Shown: positions 36,990 to 49,168, numbered from the stretch's first letter. The stretch: 64,000 nt of DNA from Tamarix chinensis (GCA_030549775.1 CM060175.1:79268245-79332244), one strand, 5' to 3'. Numbers and translations are program-made. The notes: generated from the sequence alone by a model not told the origin.

Positions 36990-38170
36990 ATCAACATGTT
37001 ATATACAAGTTACCAATTTACCCCCATCATCTTTAAAATTACTGAAATACCCCTTGTTAGTAAAATTACCAAGTCATCCCTTTTTATTTACCAAAGTACT
37101 ATATTACCCTTCATGTTTGTATAATTACCAAAATACCCCTTATATTTGTTAGATTACCAACTTACCATGCATACTTATTAAATTACCAACTTACCCCTCA
37201 TACTTATTGAATTACCAAATTACCCTTATAGTTAGTTAAATTACCAAACTGCCATTTACACTTGTTAAAAATTACCAAATTTCCGTCAGGTTTGTTAAAT
37301 TACCAAATTTCCCCTTTTGTTAGATAATTTACCAGATTACCCTTCACACTTATTAAAATTATCGAATTACATTTTGTTAGTTAAATTACCGAATTGCCCT
37401 TCATACTTAGTAGAATTACCAATTTGTCCCTTTGGTTAGTCAAATTACCAAATTGCTCTTCATACTTATTAAAATTACCAATTTACCCCTTTGGTTATTA
37501 ACATTACCAAATCACCCTTCATACTTATTAAAATTACCAAATTGCCTTTCTTATTTATTAAAATTACCAAACTACCCTCCTTACTTATTAAAATTACCAA
37601 CCTACCCTTCTTACCTATTAAAATCACCAAGTTGCTCCTCTTACTTATTATAATTACCAAATTGTCCCTCTTATTTATTAAAATTACCAAACTGCCATTC
37701 TTACTTAGTGAAATTACCAACCTGCCCTTCTTCCTTATTAAAACCACCAAGTTGCCCATCTTACTTATTACAATTACCAAATTGCCCATCTTACTTATTA
37801 AAATTACGAAATTACCCTTCTCATTTATTAAAATTACCATTTTACCCCCTTTTACTAACAAAATTACCAAAATACCCTTCATTTATGTTAAACTACCAAA
37901 ATACCCCTTTTCTTTATAAAATTACCTCCTTATCCCTTTTACTCACAAACATTACCAAAATGCTCTTCCTTTATGTCAAATTATCAACATACCCTTCTTC
38001 TTTATTAAATCAACAATATATCTTCTTACTCATAAAAATTACCAAGGTATCCCCTTTTCCTCGTAAAATTACTAAAATACCCTTCTTACTTATTCCCTTA
38101 CCATTTTCCCTACTCTTATAAATTATCATTTTGCCCTTATTATATCAATTTTACTAAAATACCCTCACCA
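36990..38170 (-). repeat. AAATTACC-type tandem array, LTR A2
   Basis: Reverse complement of the TAATTTTGG array of A1. Units of about 30 bp such as CTTATTAAAATTACCAAATT; between about 37490 and 37860 the period is close to 30 bp, giving repeated-peptide frames on both strands (37475-37882 minus, 37491-37919 plus). These are array artefacts. Confidence 0.85.
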
Positions 38171-38859
38171 CATAAAATATTAATATCCATGATCCGTATA
38201 CATCATCTAACACCACCAACTATTATTATTTATTTTTAATGCTCATTAACACCCACCATATATATATATATATACTTACTTACCTACTTACTTAGGCCAC
38301 ACTCTTTTGCACAATAAAAATTACCAAAATGCCCCTAGGGCTTATATTAACATTATCTATGACCACATTCACTTATCATGTCATATATAGGCATTTAACA
38401 TTATCCTTAACATAAGGCTCCTTCTTTAACTATCATTCCTACACATGGAACATAAATCAACAAGATTTTCATTCCAACAACCAACATATGCCACAAATTA
38501 TATTATACCTAACATTATACGTCAAGCACATAAATATATTAAAAACCCTAATGTGCTAGCATACATATATCCAAACATTTTAATAGAGTATAATAGTTAC
38601 CTTATTAACAGAAATAATTACACCTTACCGATACCCTGATTAAAGGTTTGAGCTTTGATTAGTAATAATAAATACCTAAAAATAATATCAAATTTTAGCA
38701 TATTAAAAGTAGAAAATAAAAAGCATAAATTTCATCAAAAGCTTAATTAAATATATACTAGTATTAACTATGGTTATACCTCAAAATTAACCCAAATTTG
38801 GCTCAAAGGGATGTAGAACTCATATCGTATGAGCAGCGTGAGCTACATGCAAGAGGTGA

Positions 38860-40080
38860 AGGGGAAATAAGGGTTGAAGAGGGGAGTTGGGAGAAAGTGG
38901 AGGACTGGTTTGGGTAGGGGTTTGGGGGGTTGGGTTGAGGGCTTATGGAGGGAAATGAGGGTGGTAGCTAGGTGAAGGGAGGAAGTAGGAGTGTAGGTGG
39001 TGGTCAGGGGCTGAGGCTTGGTGGCTTAGGGAGACGGAGGCGGCGGCTACAAGGCTGGGAAAGGTGGATACAAAGGTGGCGAAGGAGAAGAAGGAAGGGA
39101 AAATAAGAGGAGAAGGGATGAGTTGCAAGGGGTTTCAGCTAAGGGGAGGAAGGGTGGTGGTAGGTGAGGTTCTAGAGGGTGGATTGGTGGCTGTGGAGGC
39201 GGAGGAAGAGGCAGACTGGTGGTGCACAATGGTTATGTAGGGTGGAGGCCAAGAAGGGGGAAATGAAAAGAAGGTAGGAGAAAGGGGCTGCAGGGGTGTG
39301 TGGTAGTGGCTTGGTGGTGCAGGGAGGTAGCAGGGGGTTCGAGAAGGTGGTTGTGGTGTTTGGTTGGACAAAAGCAACGATGGTTGTTGGGTGGCGACAC
39401 AAAATAGAGGAGATGAGAGGAGAAGGAAGGGAAGAAGAAGGAGGGTTGTACAGGGAATTGAGGGGGGTCGAGGGAGGTTGAGGAAGGTCAAGGGAGTTCA
39501 AAAATGGGCAAAGAAGGGGGAGATAAGGAGAAGAAAAGGAAGAGGGAAGGGAGTTAGGTGTGGCCAAGTAATGTGGTTGCGGTTGCAGGTGGTAGGGTGT
39601 AGGGTGTAGGGAGAAGGAAGGGAGGAAGGGGAAGGAAGTGGCATGTGAGGGGATGCGGGTGGTTATAGCAAAAAAAATGGAAGGAAAGGGACGGCGGAGA
39701 GAGAGGGAGAGAAAGAAAGGTTGTAGTGGAGAGCAGGTGATTGCAGGCAGCTGGTAAAAGGTTGCCATGGAGGACGGTTGAATAAGGAAGGAAAAGGGAA
39801 GAAGAAGGAAGGAGGGGTGGTAGGCCAATTGGGCAAGGAAAGGAAAGAAAAGGCCAGCCCTATACGTGCGAGAGAGAGGGAAAGGAAGGAAAAGTTGGGT
39901 TGGCCCAACCAGGGGGAGAAAGGAAAGAAAAGAAGGGAGAAGGAGTGTGGTGGGATGAATGAGAAGGGTAAGGAGAGGAAGAAAGGGACAACGACCTAGC
40001 GTGAGGAAGGCAGGTCGGGCGGCTCGAAGGATAAGAAAAGAAGAAAAAGAAAAAAAAAGAGGAAAGAAAAAGGAAAATGG
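38860..40080 (-). repeat. Pyrimidine-rich block of LTR A2 (purine-rich on plus strand)
   Basis: Plus strand dominated by G and A with GGTGG and GAAGG runs. Minus-strand frames up to 218 codons are Pro/Ser/Leu-rich and not conserved with A1's, so not treated as genes. Confidence 0.75.
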
Positions 40081-41150
40081 GGGAAAATAAAATAAAAATA
40101 AGTTTTGGAATAATGGTATTTAATATTTTGCATAGATAAATTAATTTAATAATTTAATTTATTAAAATTTAATATATTAATTTAAGAGGGTAATTTTAGT
40201 AAACTATGGGTTTGGAAATTTATTTCAATAAAATGAGTATGATAAAATAATAAAATATTTATTTTAATTTATTAAATATTCATATCCATTTTTATGCACC
40301 AAAAATCCACGAGATAATTAAATTAAATAAATTTAAAAATTAAATTATCCTAAATGAGGGTTATTTATTAAATTCTAGGTTTTAAATTTTTTGGGAATTA
40401 AAGAAAAGGGTTTGGTGATGGTGGTGCACTAGGTGACAACATGTAAGGTAGGGAAAAGAGGGAGGAAGGGAGCAGGTAATGGGTGAAGGGAAATTTCAAC
40501 AAGGTAGATGGTGTTTGGGTGAGGTGCAACAATGATGTTAGGGTTAGTAGGAGGAAGAGGGAAGGTCAGGCGATGGTGTTGGTGGTGACAATGCAGGGAG
40601 GTGGATTGCTGGGTTGCATGGGCACACATGAAGAGGAAATGGGGCATAGGTGGTGGTGGTGGTGCTAGGACAAGCAAAGACAGGCAATAACATAGGTGGT
40701 GGTACTGGCATTGACGAGTGGTGGTGTGGTGAAGAGAGGCTGGGGGAAGGCTTAGATGGTCTCCTCGACAGGAAAAGAAGGGAATGAAAGGAAAGGGGAG
40801 AAGGGAAAGAAGAAGCATGCATGTGTGTAAGTATATACATGCATGACTAATAGAGAGGGAAGGAAATATCAATGGGGAAAAGGGAGATTAGGCATGAGAG
40901 GGGAAAATGAGGAGAAGGAAATAGGGTACAGGCGAGCAGGTTGTTGGGCAGGTGTTGAAGAGGGTGTAGGGGTGGCTAGTGTCATTCAAGGGTGCAGGGG
41001 GAATCGGCGTGCATGGCTAGGAATGCGAAAGCTAAAGGCAACGGGTGCATAGGGGAGTTAAGGGTTGTTTGGGCCAAATGGGGAAAGGGAAAGGAAGAGG
41101 GAGAAGGAGAAGGACGATGGGGGGAAAATAATGGACTTGGCTAGGCGTAG

Positions 41151-41482
41151 GGCTTTAAATGAGTTGAGTCATTTCGGTATTCGGCTCGGCTTGACTCGTT
41201 AAAAGCTCAGTTCGGCTCATTCATTTAATTAAACGAGTCGAGCCCGAGCCTCACTTTTAGATTCATTTATTAAATGAGCCGAGCTGAGCTTTTTCGAGCT
41301 CGGCTCGGTTCATTTTTTGGCTTTGACTCATGATCTCGGCTTGGCTTGGCTTGTTAGAAGCTCAATTCAGCTAGATCGTTTAGTTAAACGAGCCGAACCC
41401 AAATAATATTTTAGGCTCATTTAGTTAAATGAGTCAAGCCCAAGCCTAGGGGTATTCGGCTCGGCTCGGCTCATTTACAGCC
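41151..41482. mobile_element. Self-complementary MITE-like element (about 330 bp)
   Basis: Left end GGCTTTAAATGAG leads to GGTATTCGGCTCGGC; the right end is GGTATTCGGCTCGGCTCGGC then TCATTTACAGCC, so the termini form imperfect inverted repeats (GGCTKTAAATGAG). The interior is full of CGAGCTCGG-like and GAGCCGAGC strings able to pair. Nonautonomous MITE-like element of uncertain superfamily. A clean target duplication was not seen. It interrupts the minus arm of family C. Confidence 0.65.
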
Positions 41483-41891
41483 TCAGCGTGTAGGCTGGGG
41501 AATTAGAAAAAGAAAATAAAAAGGAAGGATGATGGGTTGGGATGGAGGTGTAAGCCGGGGGAAAAGAAAAGAGGAAAGAAAGAAAGAAAAAAGAAGAAGA
41601 AAAGGGGGAAATAAAAAATATAAAGGAAAATTTTTGGGTTTAGAATTAGGATTGCATTTTGGTTTAAATCTTAGTAAATTAATCTAAAATATTATTTATC
41701 AATTATTCATGGTTAGCGTTAAACTAAAAATATAATATAATATAATGATCCAAAATTTGAATTAGGATTCAATTTAGGGTTGAGGAATCTGGGTGAGATA
41801 AAATTATTGATTATTCAATATTAGGATTTAAGATAAAATATAAATTAACCAAGATTAAGATTAGATAAAAATTTAGGGTATTGCCATTACA

Positions 41892-42990
41892 CTATATAAG
41901 TGTGAGGATATACTAAAATGAACTCAAATCTTGACTGCCCATTCTCCCTAATTTTTTAAGGAAAGCACCTTCTTAGCTAGTGCATGCTTTGGTTAGTTTA
42001 TTTCTAAAATCTTATTTCTTTTATCTCAAATGTCTCAAGGCTTGAATGGTAGTCTCAAGTGTATCATCTAAGGATTACTTGGTTCTTATTTCAACTCTCT
42101 TATCTCCCTCTTTTCCTATTTAGTTTTAGTGGTCACAACCCATCCCACCATTGTTTCCTAGCTTAATCTAATTTGTATCCACCATACATCACTAGTAAGG
42201 CAAAAGCATTACAATTCTAACAATGAAATAATTAGTCAATAATTGCAACTTTGCTTAACTAAAGTCGATAAGTTGCAACTATCTATTAATCAAAAGACTA
42301 GAACCAACTCCATTAGAATACAGACTCAATCAACCAATCTTCTTGACTCCGCTTACAAACTTAGTCTACTTGACTACATCTCAGGCTCCCCATTTAAAAT
42401 TTTAGTAAAGGAGCAAGCAAAACTATAACTCAGCAAGTAACATACCCATTGACCTTAAAAAGAGATCAAGTTGCTAAATATTATGAATAAAAAATGATTT
42501 CGCTGAATATTTATTTTCTAAAAAGAATAATTGAATACTAAGTGAACCAGATGATTAAACTCTAAAAAACACTAACCAATAAATTGAGAAAGCTTTATCG
42601 ATAGTAAATATAAACGACTCATAAAAGAAATGATTCAAAACTCGAATAAAGTATGACCAACAAATCAAATGATAATTAATCAAACAGATATAGAAGGGTT
42701 AGTATGACCACACAATTAATTCAATCAGAATGATAGACAATCAATATCAGATAATCAAAATAGAATTTTTAGTGCAACTATGTTCGTTCTCCTCTCATAG
42801 TTAGGGCTAGTACTAATGACACTCATAAAAAAAACCTTTGTCTGCTAAGCGAGGTCTAATATTTTGGATGTAGAGCACTATAAAGTACAAACAGTAACAA
42901 AATTAGTATCAGTTAGCTCACCCCACACTGATAAGTGGGTCCGGTGATGAGAGCTTACCCCATTATCAGGAATGGTGCCAAGTTTGACTA
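41892..42990 (+). other. Right half of the host LTR-like sequence split by the nested block
   Basis: Begins CTATATAAGTGTGAGG, which with GTTGTAACTATA at 24539-24550 restores a TATA-box context, suggesting an older LTR promoter pointing right. The rest is AT-rich with no coding frame I can support; 42243-42428 is an orphan frame. Confidence 0.4.
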
Positions 42991-42999
42991 ATCATACTA

Positions 43000-43187
43000 A
43001 CATACTAGGAATTGGTCCTTCAAAACCTTTTTACTGTATAGAAAAAAATTATTTTTCCTAAACTACCCTCTACCCTTCTCCTTCTTTCTATATTTCTGTC
43101 TCACTTCTCTATCTTCCTTGTCTCTTGTTTCTCTCATTTTCAACCCTCTCCTTACCTCACTCACTCTCTCTCAACCTATCTATCAAT
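43000..43187 (+). promoter_or_regulatory. Probable 5' UTR exon and donor of the PMD gene
   Basis: A CT-rich leader (TCTCTCTCAACC and similar) ends at AATG before GTAAGTG at 43187-43193, a strong donor. The next good acceptor, TTGAAATTCAG, ends at 44743 directly before the ATG of the plant-mobile-domain frame. This suggests a 5' UTR intron of about 1.55 kb. Inferred from splice-signal quality only. Confidence 0.4.
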
Positions 43188-43489
43188 GTAAGTGTTTTTT
43201 TTACGGTATTAATTATATGATATATACGCATATACTTTTTTAAGTATATTGGAAGTAATGGTGATATTTTCGATGGGGGCTGGGAAGAAACGGTGATTTT
43301 TGCTAGCGTGGGGTAGGGGAAATGACAAATACAGCTGGTGGGGGATAGGGGAAACGACAAATAATGCCGGTGGGTGGTGGCGGGTAACGATTGTTTTGGC
43401 CAGTGGGTTTGAGGTGTGTGTTAATTATTTTAGTATTAATTAATAATATTAAATATAAATTGATAATCATTATTATGTTTGTATGATTT

Positions 43490-44230
43490 ATGGTTTGTGA
43501 TGTGGAGTATGGTTTTAATTGGATAGATCGTATTTATTAATTCTGTCTCATTAATTAATGTAAAATCTACTAAAATTTTGTCCTAGTTTTGCGATTATTG
43601 TGTTCATTAATTATTGTATTTTGTTAAATATGTGTGTAATAGTTATGTTATTATTAATTAATATTAAATCTTTATTGATAATTTTTTATTACGTGTGTAT
43701 GATTTATGGTTTATTAATTAATAATTATGGTTTTAGTTAGATAGATCGGATTTTTTAATCCTATCTCATTAATTAGTGTAAAATCTAATAAAATTTTATC
43801 TTAGATTTGTGATTATTGTATTTATTAATTATCGTGTTTTTTTAAATATGTAATAATTATGTTAGTATTAATTAATATTAAATATTTATTGTTAAATTTT
43901 TTTACGTGTGTATGATTTATGGTTTATTAATTAGTAATTATGGTTTGTGATATAGAAGATGGTTTTGGTTGGATAGATTGGGGTTTTTTAATTATGTCTC
44001 ATTAGTCGGTGTAAAATATAATAAATTTTGTCCTAGGTTTGCGATTATTTTATTTATTAATTATTGTTTTTTGTTAAATATGTGGGTAATAATTATGTTC
44101 GTATTAAATAATATTAAATATTTATTGATAATTTTTATTATGTGTGTATAATTTATGGTTTATTAATTAGTAATTATGGTTTGTAATGTGGATGATGGTT
44201 TTGGTTGGGTAGATCGGTTTGTTAATTTTA
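43490..44230 (+). repeat. Four-copy AT-rich tandem repeat, 219-237 bp period
   Basis: A block beginning near GGATAGATCG recurs at about 43523, 43741, 43973 and 44208, each followed by a TCTCATTAAT-like string and, one half-unit later, GTGTGTATGATTTATGG. It lies within the inferred 5' UTR intron of the PMD gene. Confidence 0.75.
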
Positions 44231-45979
44231 TATTAATTAGGTAATGCAATTAGTATATATTAATTATGTTTGAAATAATTATACTTTTTATCATCTTTAT
44301 TAATTATAGTTTGTCAATTATGTTTGTATTAATTATGAAATTTTAATTATGATTAATTCGGTTAAATTTATTCATTATGTTTTTAGATCTATTATATTCT
44401 ATTAATTATGCCCAATTATTATAATTAAATATGAGTTTGTCAAAATCTATCTAGTTTTTAGGGTTTCTAGTTGTCGTTTGGAGGGGTAATTATGTTTATT
44501 GATTTTTGTTTGTTAATTTAGTTTTTAGTTAGTGTTAATTTGGTTAAATTTTTTATTGATATTTTTAGATCTATTAAAATCTGTTAATTACATTATTGTA
44601 TTATTTATATATGATTTGATATTTATTAGATTTGTTTATATTTTCATTAAATAAGTTAAATATTGTTATGTGGTGGTGGTTATTAGTGAATGTTTTTAAT
44701 TATATTGATTGGATAATATATTTATTTTGTTATTGAAATTCAGATGAGTCGCGGATACGATAAAGTAGTAGATAGAACCGAAAGTCGTCCTTTATCTACA
44801 GAATATGTAGATTTTTTTTACCTCGGCAATACAACCTGATATGGGAGTATTATCATCCTCAGTTCACCCACCTATTGTTGGTGGTTCTAGATAACCTTTG
44901 GATTTGGCAACATCATTACCCCTTATTACTAAGCAACCATCATCACCGACATATGTGCGTAATGATGATGTTGTGTGTCATGATGATGATGATGATGATG
45001 ACAACGACAATTATAGACATGATGACGACGACGACGACGATGATGATAAGAACGTTGGTGAAACCAGTGAAGATGAACTTCGTATACAATTGAAGGATGA
45101 ATGGTATTTGTTGGGGCCATGTCTCAGAGGTCCAATCATCCCTTATTTGATCCGAAGCTTCAGTGGTCACACCGCCTTAGATTTATGGTTAGGAAAAGTA
45201 TGTTTGTCATTTTTATTATTAAATATTTGACATTTTATTTAAACAGATAACATATATAATCATCACATATGTTGATTTTTTTTCAGGATCGTGGTTGTCT
45301 TAAGATCCACACCAGATAGGAGGTTCTAAAAAATTTTCTCGAAAGCATAAGTGAAAGGATTTTCACCTTAATACTCCAAATAAGATTGTCACACCTTCCA
45401 GCTTGCACATTTGAGCATGTGATTGTGCCACTTATTTTGGTGTTTATTGAGAGATGGTAACTAGACACTAATAGCTTTCATATGCCATGGGGTGAGATGA
45501 CAATTACCCTTTTGGAGTCGATGATAATCCATTATATTTGGAGGTGACTGCTGACACACGTGGGTAATTGAATGGTGTAATAGCTGCCTTGTTTTGGATA
45601 GAGGAAATGCAAGTGAATGAAGTCACTCGAAAGGGTGGGCTTCCATTTAAATGGCTACAGGAAGTATACGAATCAGACAGGCTAGGGGATGAAGAAAAAG
45701 TGATCGGGTATTTATTATGGTTGATTGTCCTATCATTGTTTGTCGATAAGTTGGTTGATAAAGTAAATCCATACTATATCCTTTTTCTTCAAGATCTAAG
45801 CCAGGTTGAAGGTTATGTATGGGGTACAGCCACCCTTGTATTTCTTTATTGACAACTTGGGATGGCTTCCAGAGCTAACATTGCTCAAATGTTAGGATAT
45901 GTCACTCTATTACAGGTAATTTTGCAATTGCCATATATATAGTACATACTTGGTTACATTTAATGTTAATTAACGCAAT

Positions 45980-45984
45980 CGAAT
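45980..45984. repeat. Left target-site duplication (CGAAT) of LTR B3
   Basis: CGAAT before TGTAACACCCCC; identical copy at 50878-50882. Confidence 0.9.
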
Positions 45985-46669
45985 TGTAACACCCCCAAAA
46001 ATTACAGTTAAAAATTTATGTTTAATTAAAACAAATACTGGTACGGGGGTGCTACTGCCGTGATTAGTACAAGCCCGGCCCCTGGAAAGTCTCGTACTAA
46101 CCACAAGGATAAAGAAAGTTTCCATAGGAAATTATAAAAACTTAACACAAATTCATAGAAATAAAAGTGTTTATATAAAAAAAATCAGAGTGTGCGTTTA
46201 AAAGTCATTACAAACTAAGTGGGATACATAGAAGAAATTCCCAAAAGGGATAATAGGGTACAACACCATAACGAAATGAAATAAAATGAAAAACATTAGT
46301 AAACATGAATAAAGAGAGTCCAACCAACATCTTCTCTCAACCCCAAGTAGATTCATTGGTTAGCACACATCCCCACCTGACGCATCCAATATGTCATAGG
46401 CATCAAACATGGTCTCACCTACTTGCACAAATTCAGAAGGGCGCTCTGCTCATGGGAATGAACATCACCCATGAAATGGGTGTTCAATACGCTATGTACT
46501 GAGTAAGGTAACCATATGGGTAAGATTAGCAAGAAGCATGAAAGTAAGGTTATGCAAGAACGTAAGCACGTAAGGCATACAAGACATAATTCATATTTAT
46601 AAGATTAGCAAGAAGCATGCACTAATAATTTATCTTACACATCTTTTATATTAATTATATGAGAGTACG

Positions 46670-47260
46670 GGAACCCCACTATTATAGCCAGTGGACCGAA
46701 AACACTCTACAAGATAGAACACACCTGACTACTATTATAGCCGGTGGACTGGAATCACTCAGTAGGGTAAAACACACCTGACCACTATTATTGCTGGTGG
46801 ACTAAAAAATATATATAACCTCACTAGCCCCAACTCACATGGTGTTCTACTATAAATAATTAGTATCTTTCCAAGCCTTATACTTATGATTCACACATTC
46901 CTCATATTAATCCCGCGTGAGTACGGGAACCCCATTGTTATAGCTGATGGATAGAAAACACTCCACAGGATAAAACACACTTAACCATTATTGTTGCCGA
47001 TGGACCAAAGAAATATATCCTCACTAACTCCGACTCACGAGGTGTTCCACTGTAAGTAAATAGTATCTTCCCATGACTTATTACCATGCAAGGTTTGGTT
47101 TATCGAGCCCATATTCCTCCACTATTATAGCCGGTGGACTGGAAATACTCAACAGAGCAAAACGCTCTTGACCGCTATTATAGCCGGTGGACCAAAAAAT
47201 CACTCAGTAGGGTAAAACTCACCTAACCACTATTATAGCCAGTGAACCAGAATATATATA
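46670..47260 (-). repeat. Module array, LTR B3
   Basis: At least eight CCACTATTATAGCCGGTGG variants (near 46676, 46730, 46782, 46931, 46985, 47120, 47173, 47228), several followed by ACTGGAA or ACCAAAA. The GTACGGGAACCCC lead-in recurs at 46665 and 46922, so a larger block of about 255 bp is also duplicated. Confidence 0.85.
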
Positions 47261-48954
47261 ACCTCACTAGGTCTTAGCTCGATAATCTTTCACTTTAAGT
47301 ACTTATTGTTTTACTGTATCTTATTACATACACAACCCGACGAGACATGCACGACTCGCTCGACTTCCTGAACTCATGTCCTATATCTTGGGACTTCTAT
47401 CTCCTCTAGTACATCCAGACATCCTTTCCCACTCTTTCCTCATTCCCATGAATACTCAACTTCGAGGCCCACTTACCATATCTCTAAATCAACTTAATAT
47501 CACTCTCCAGTATTTTCCTCCGGGAAACCCTAAGTTAGCCTATATGGCCCAACCTTCCTCTATCCCACATAACTCATACTCGTCTAATTTATCACCTCAC
47601 TCAATTCATCCCCAAGCACCGCATTTTACTTCCCATATAATACATGTGGCCATGAAACCCTAGTTGGCCATCCTAAAACTCTAGCACCTCTCTTTCCTCA
47701 TACAATGTTATTCATTCATCACTCTTCCTTACCATCACCTCTTCCACATGACACATATCCAACACAACCTATGACCCTGATAATTTCTTCCCATCTTTTT
47801 CCTCTCACCATGAGAACCCAAAAACTCTTCCTTGTTATCAAAACCATGACTTCCCTTTATTCACACCCGACATCACAACCTCATTATCCAACTTCCACGC
47901 ATGCTAAAAAAAACATGAAAACCGTAGTACTTCTCCTTTCCATCTTGTCACTCACTCAACACCTAAATACATTTTTCTCACTTGACGCACTTTTCCTCTA
48001 TGTGACACCCCTTCCCTCTTTTATTCCTTATTCTAACCATTTCCATTATTTTTTACTCCTTACACATTTCTCTCACTTAGGGTTTCCTCCCAAAACCCTA
48101 ATCAAGTCTCCCATGCATCCTTACATCAACCCATGTACTATTTTTCACATATGGACTCAAATCACCATAACAATTCTTCATTTACTTTATTCGATCCTCC
48201 AATCAACATTTATCACATAAAATTCATCCCCATGCAAAAGGCTAACCATCCTATGCAAACTCTAGACTCTTCATGCATGTTTTGATCAATTCCTTTAATT
48301 CATTCCCATTATTCCTCTTTTTATCCACCCCTAGGTCATAAGATAATTAAATCATCATTACCATTCTCTATTCAAATCACTTTCCTCATTATTTTCCATT
48401 TCTCACACAACCATGTCATATTACTTAGGACCTCTTGTCATGCATGTCATAAGGGGCAGTATTACATAGGCACAATTTAGTACAAGTAATAATATCACAT
48501 TACACATATCATAAACACATGCAACGTATCTTAGCTCCATGCTTAGAAAACTACACTACAAGAACATGATAATATAATATATAAAGCACATACATCAATC
48601 CACACAAATAGCACATTCTTACACACAAAAGCCTTAACCATATCCTTACCTAATACGACACCGGGTTTGGAGCACGCTCCTACGTCTCCTTAGGATTTTG
48701 ACTTGGTTCACCTATAAGAGGGAAACACTAGGGTTCACTTCCCTCTAACCAAAATTACCATTATTTCCTACTTTACCCTTATTATAACCTACTATTAGGG
48801 TTAATAATAATAGTAGTAGTTTTATAAGTAAAAGTAGGGGTATTATTCTTAAAGTAGCTAATCATACTATTACTAGTCAAAATAGGTCTTGGTAGTTATA
48901 TTGGTCCATGTTAAAGTATTATTAGTAATATTTATATTACTAAAGATAATAGCT

Positions 48955-48988
48955 TTAATTGTAGTAGTAGTAGTAGTAGTAGTAATAA

Positions 48989-49032
<44 letters not shown>

Positions 49033-49110
49033 ATAATACTAATAACAACCCAAATCTTAGCAATAATAATAGTGGTATTAGTAATACTAAAGTAGTGACA
49101 ATAATGATGC

Positions 49111-49168
<58 letters not shown>

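Larger units (their letters stand above)
30311..40402 (-). mobile_element. Giant solo LTR, family A copy 2 (about 5.2 kb without nested B2)
   Basis: Minus-oriented. The right end, read in reverse, is TTTAATTCCCAAAAAATTT and then continues with long identity to the start of A1 (for example TTTATTAAATATTC and TATTTTATCATACTC in both). It is split at 30631 by LTR B2, resuming at 35514. It contains the reverse-complement TAATTTTGG array (36990-38170), a relic of the 66-68 bp minisatellite (36190-36310), the A-type hairpin near 38825 and a purine-rich (plus-strand) block at 38860-40080. Near-matching 5-bp duplications flank it. Confidence 0.8.
27638..41891 (-). mobile_element. Giant LTR, family C, minus-oriented arm, interrupted by nested LTRs
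   Basis: Read on the minus strand it starts at 41891 with TGTAATGGCAATACCC and then ATCTAATCTTAATCTTGG, closely matching the plus arm's start (TGTAATACCC...ATCTAATCTTAATCTCG). Its end at about 27641 (plus strand CAACGTCCCAAATTTCAGGA) matches the reverse complement of family LTR 3' ends. Own sequence is 27641-30310 and 40408-41891, about 4.15 kb including a MITE-like insertion; the rest is nested LTR A2 with B2 inside it. The pair of arms shares the single duplication CTATA. Confidence 0.65.

Noticed and set aside
37475..38121. Repeat-peptide ORFs on both strands
   Set aside because: Produced by a stop-free 30-bp repeat unit; both strands open simultaneously.
39172..39828. 218-codon minus-strand ORF in LTR A2
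   Set aside because: Pro/Ser/Leu-rich translation of the purine/pyrimidine-skewed block, with overlapping open frames on both strands.
42243..42428. 61-codon ORF
   Set aside because: Orphan frame in AT-rich debris with no supporting evidence.
47376..48220. ORFs of 95 and 171 codons inside LTR B3
   Set aside because: No domain, His/Ser/Pro/Leu-rich, and not matched at the equivalent position of B1, B2 or B4.
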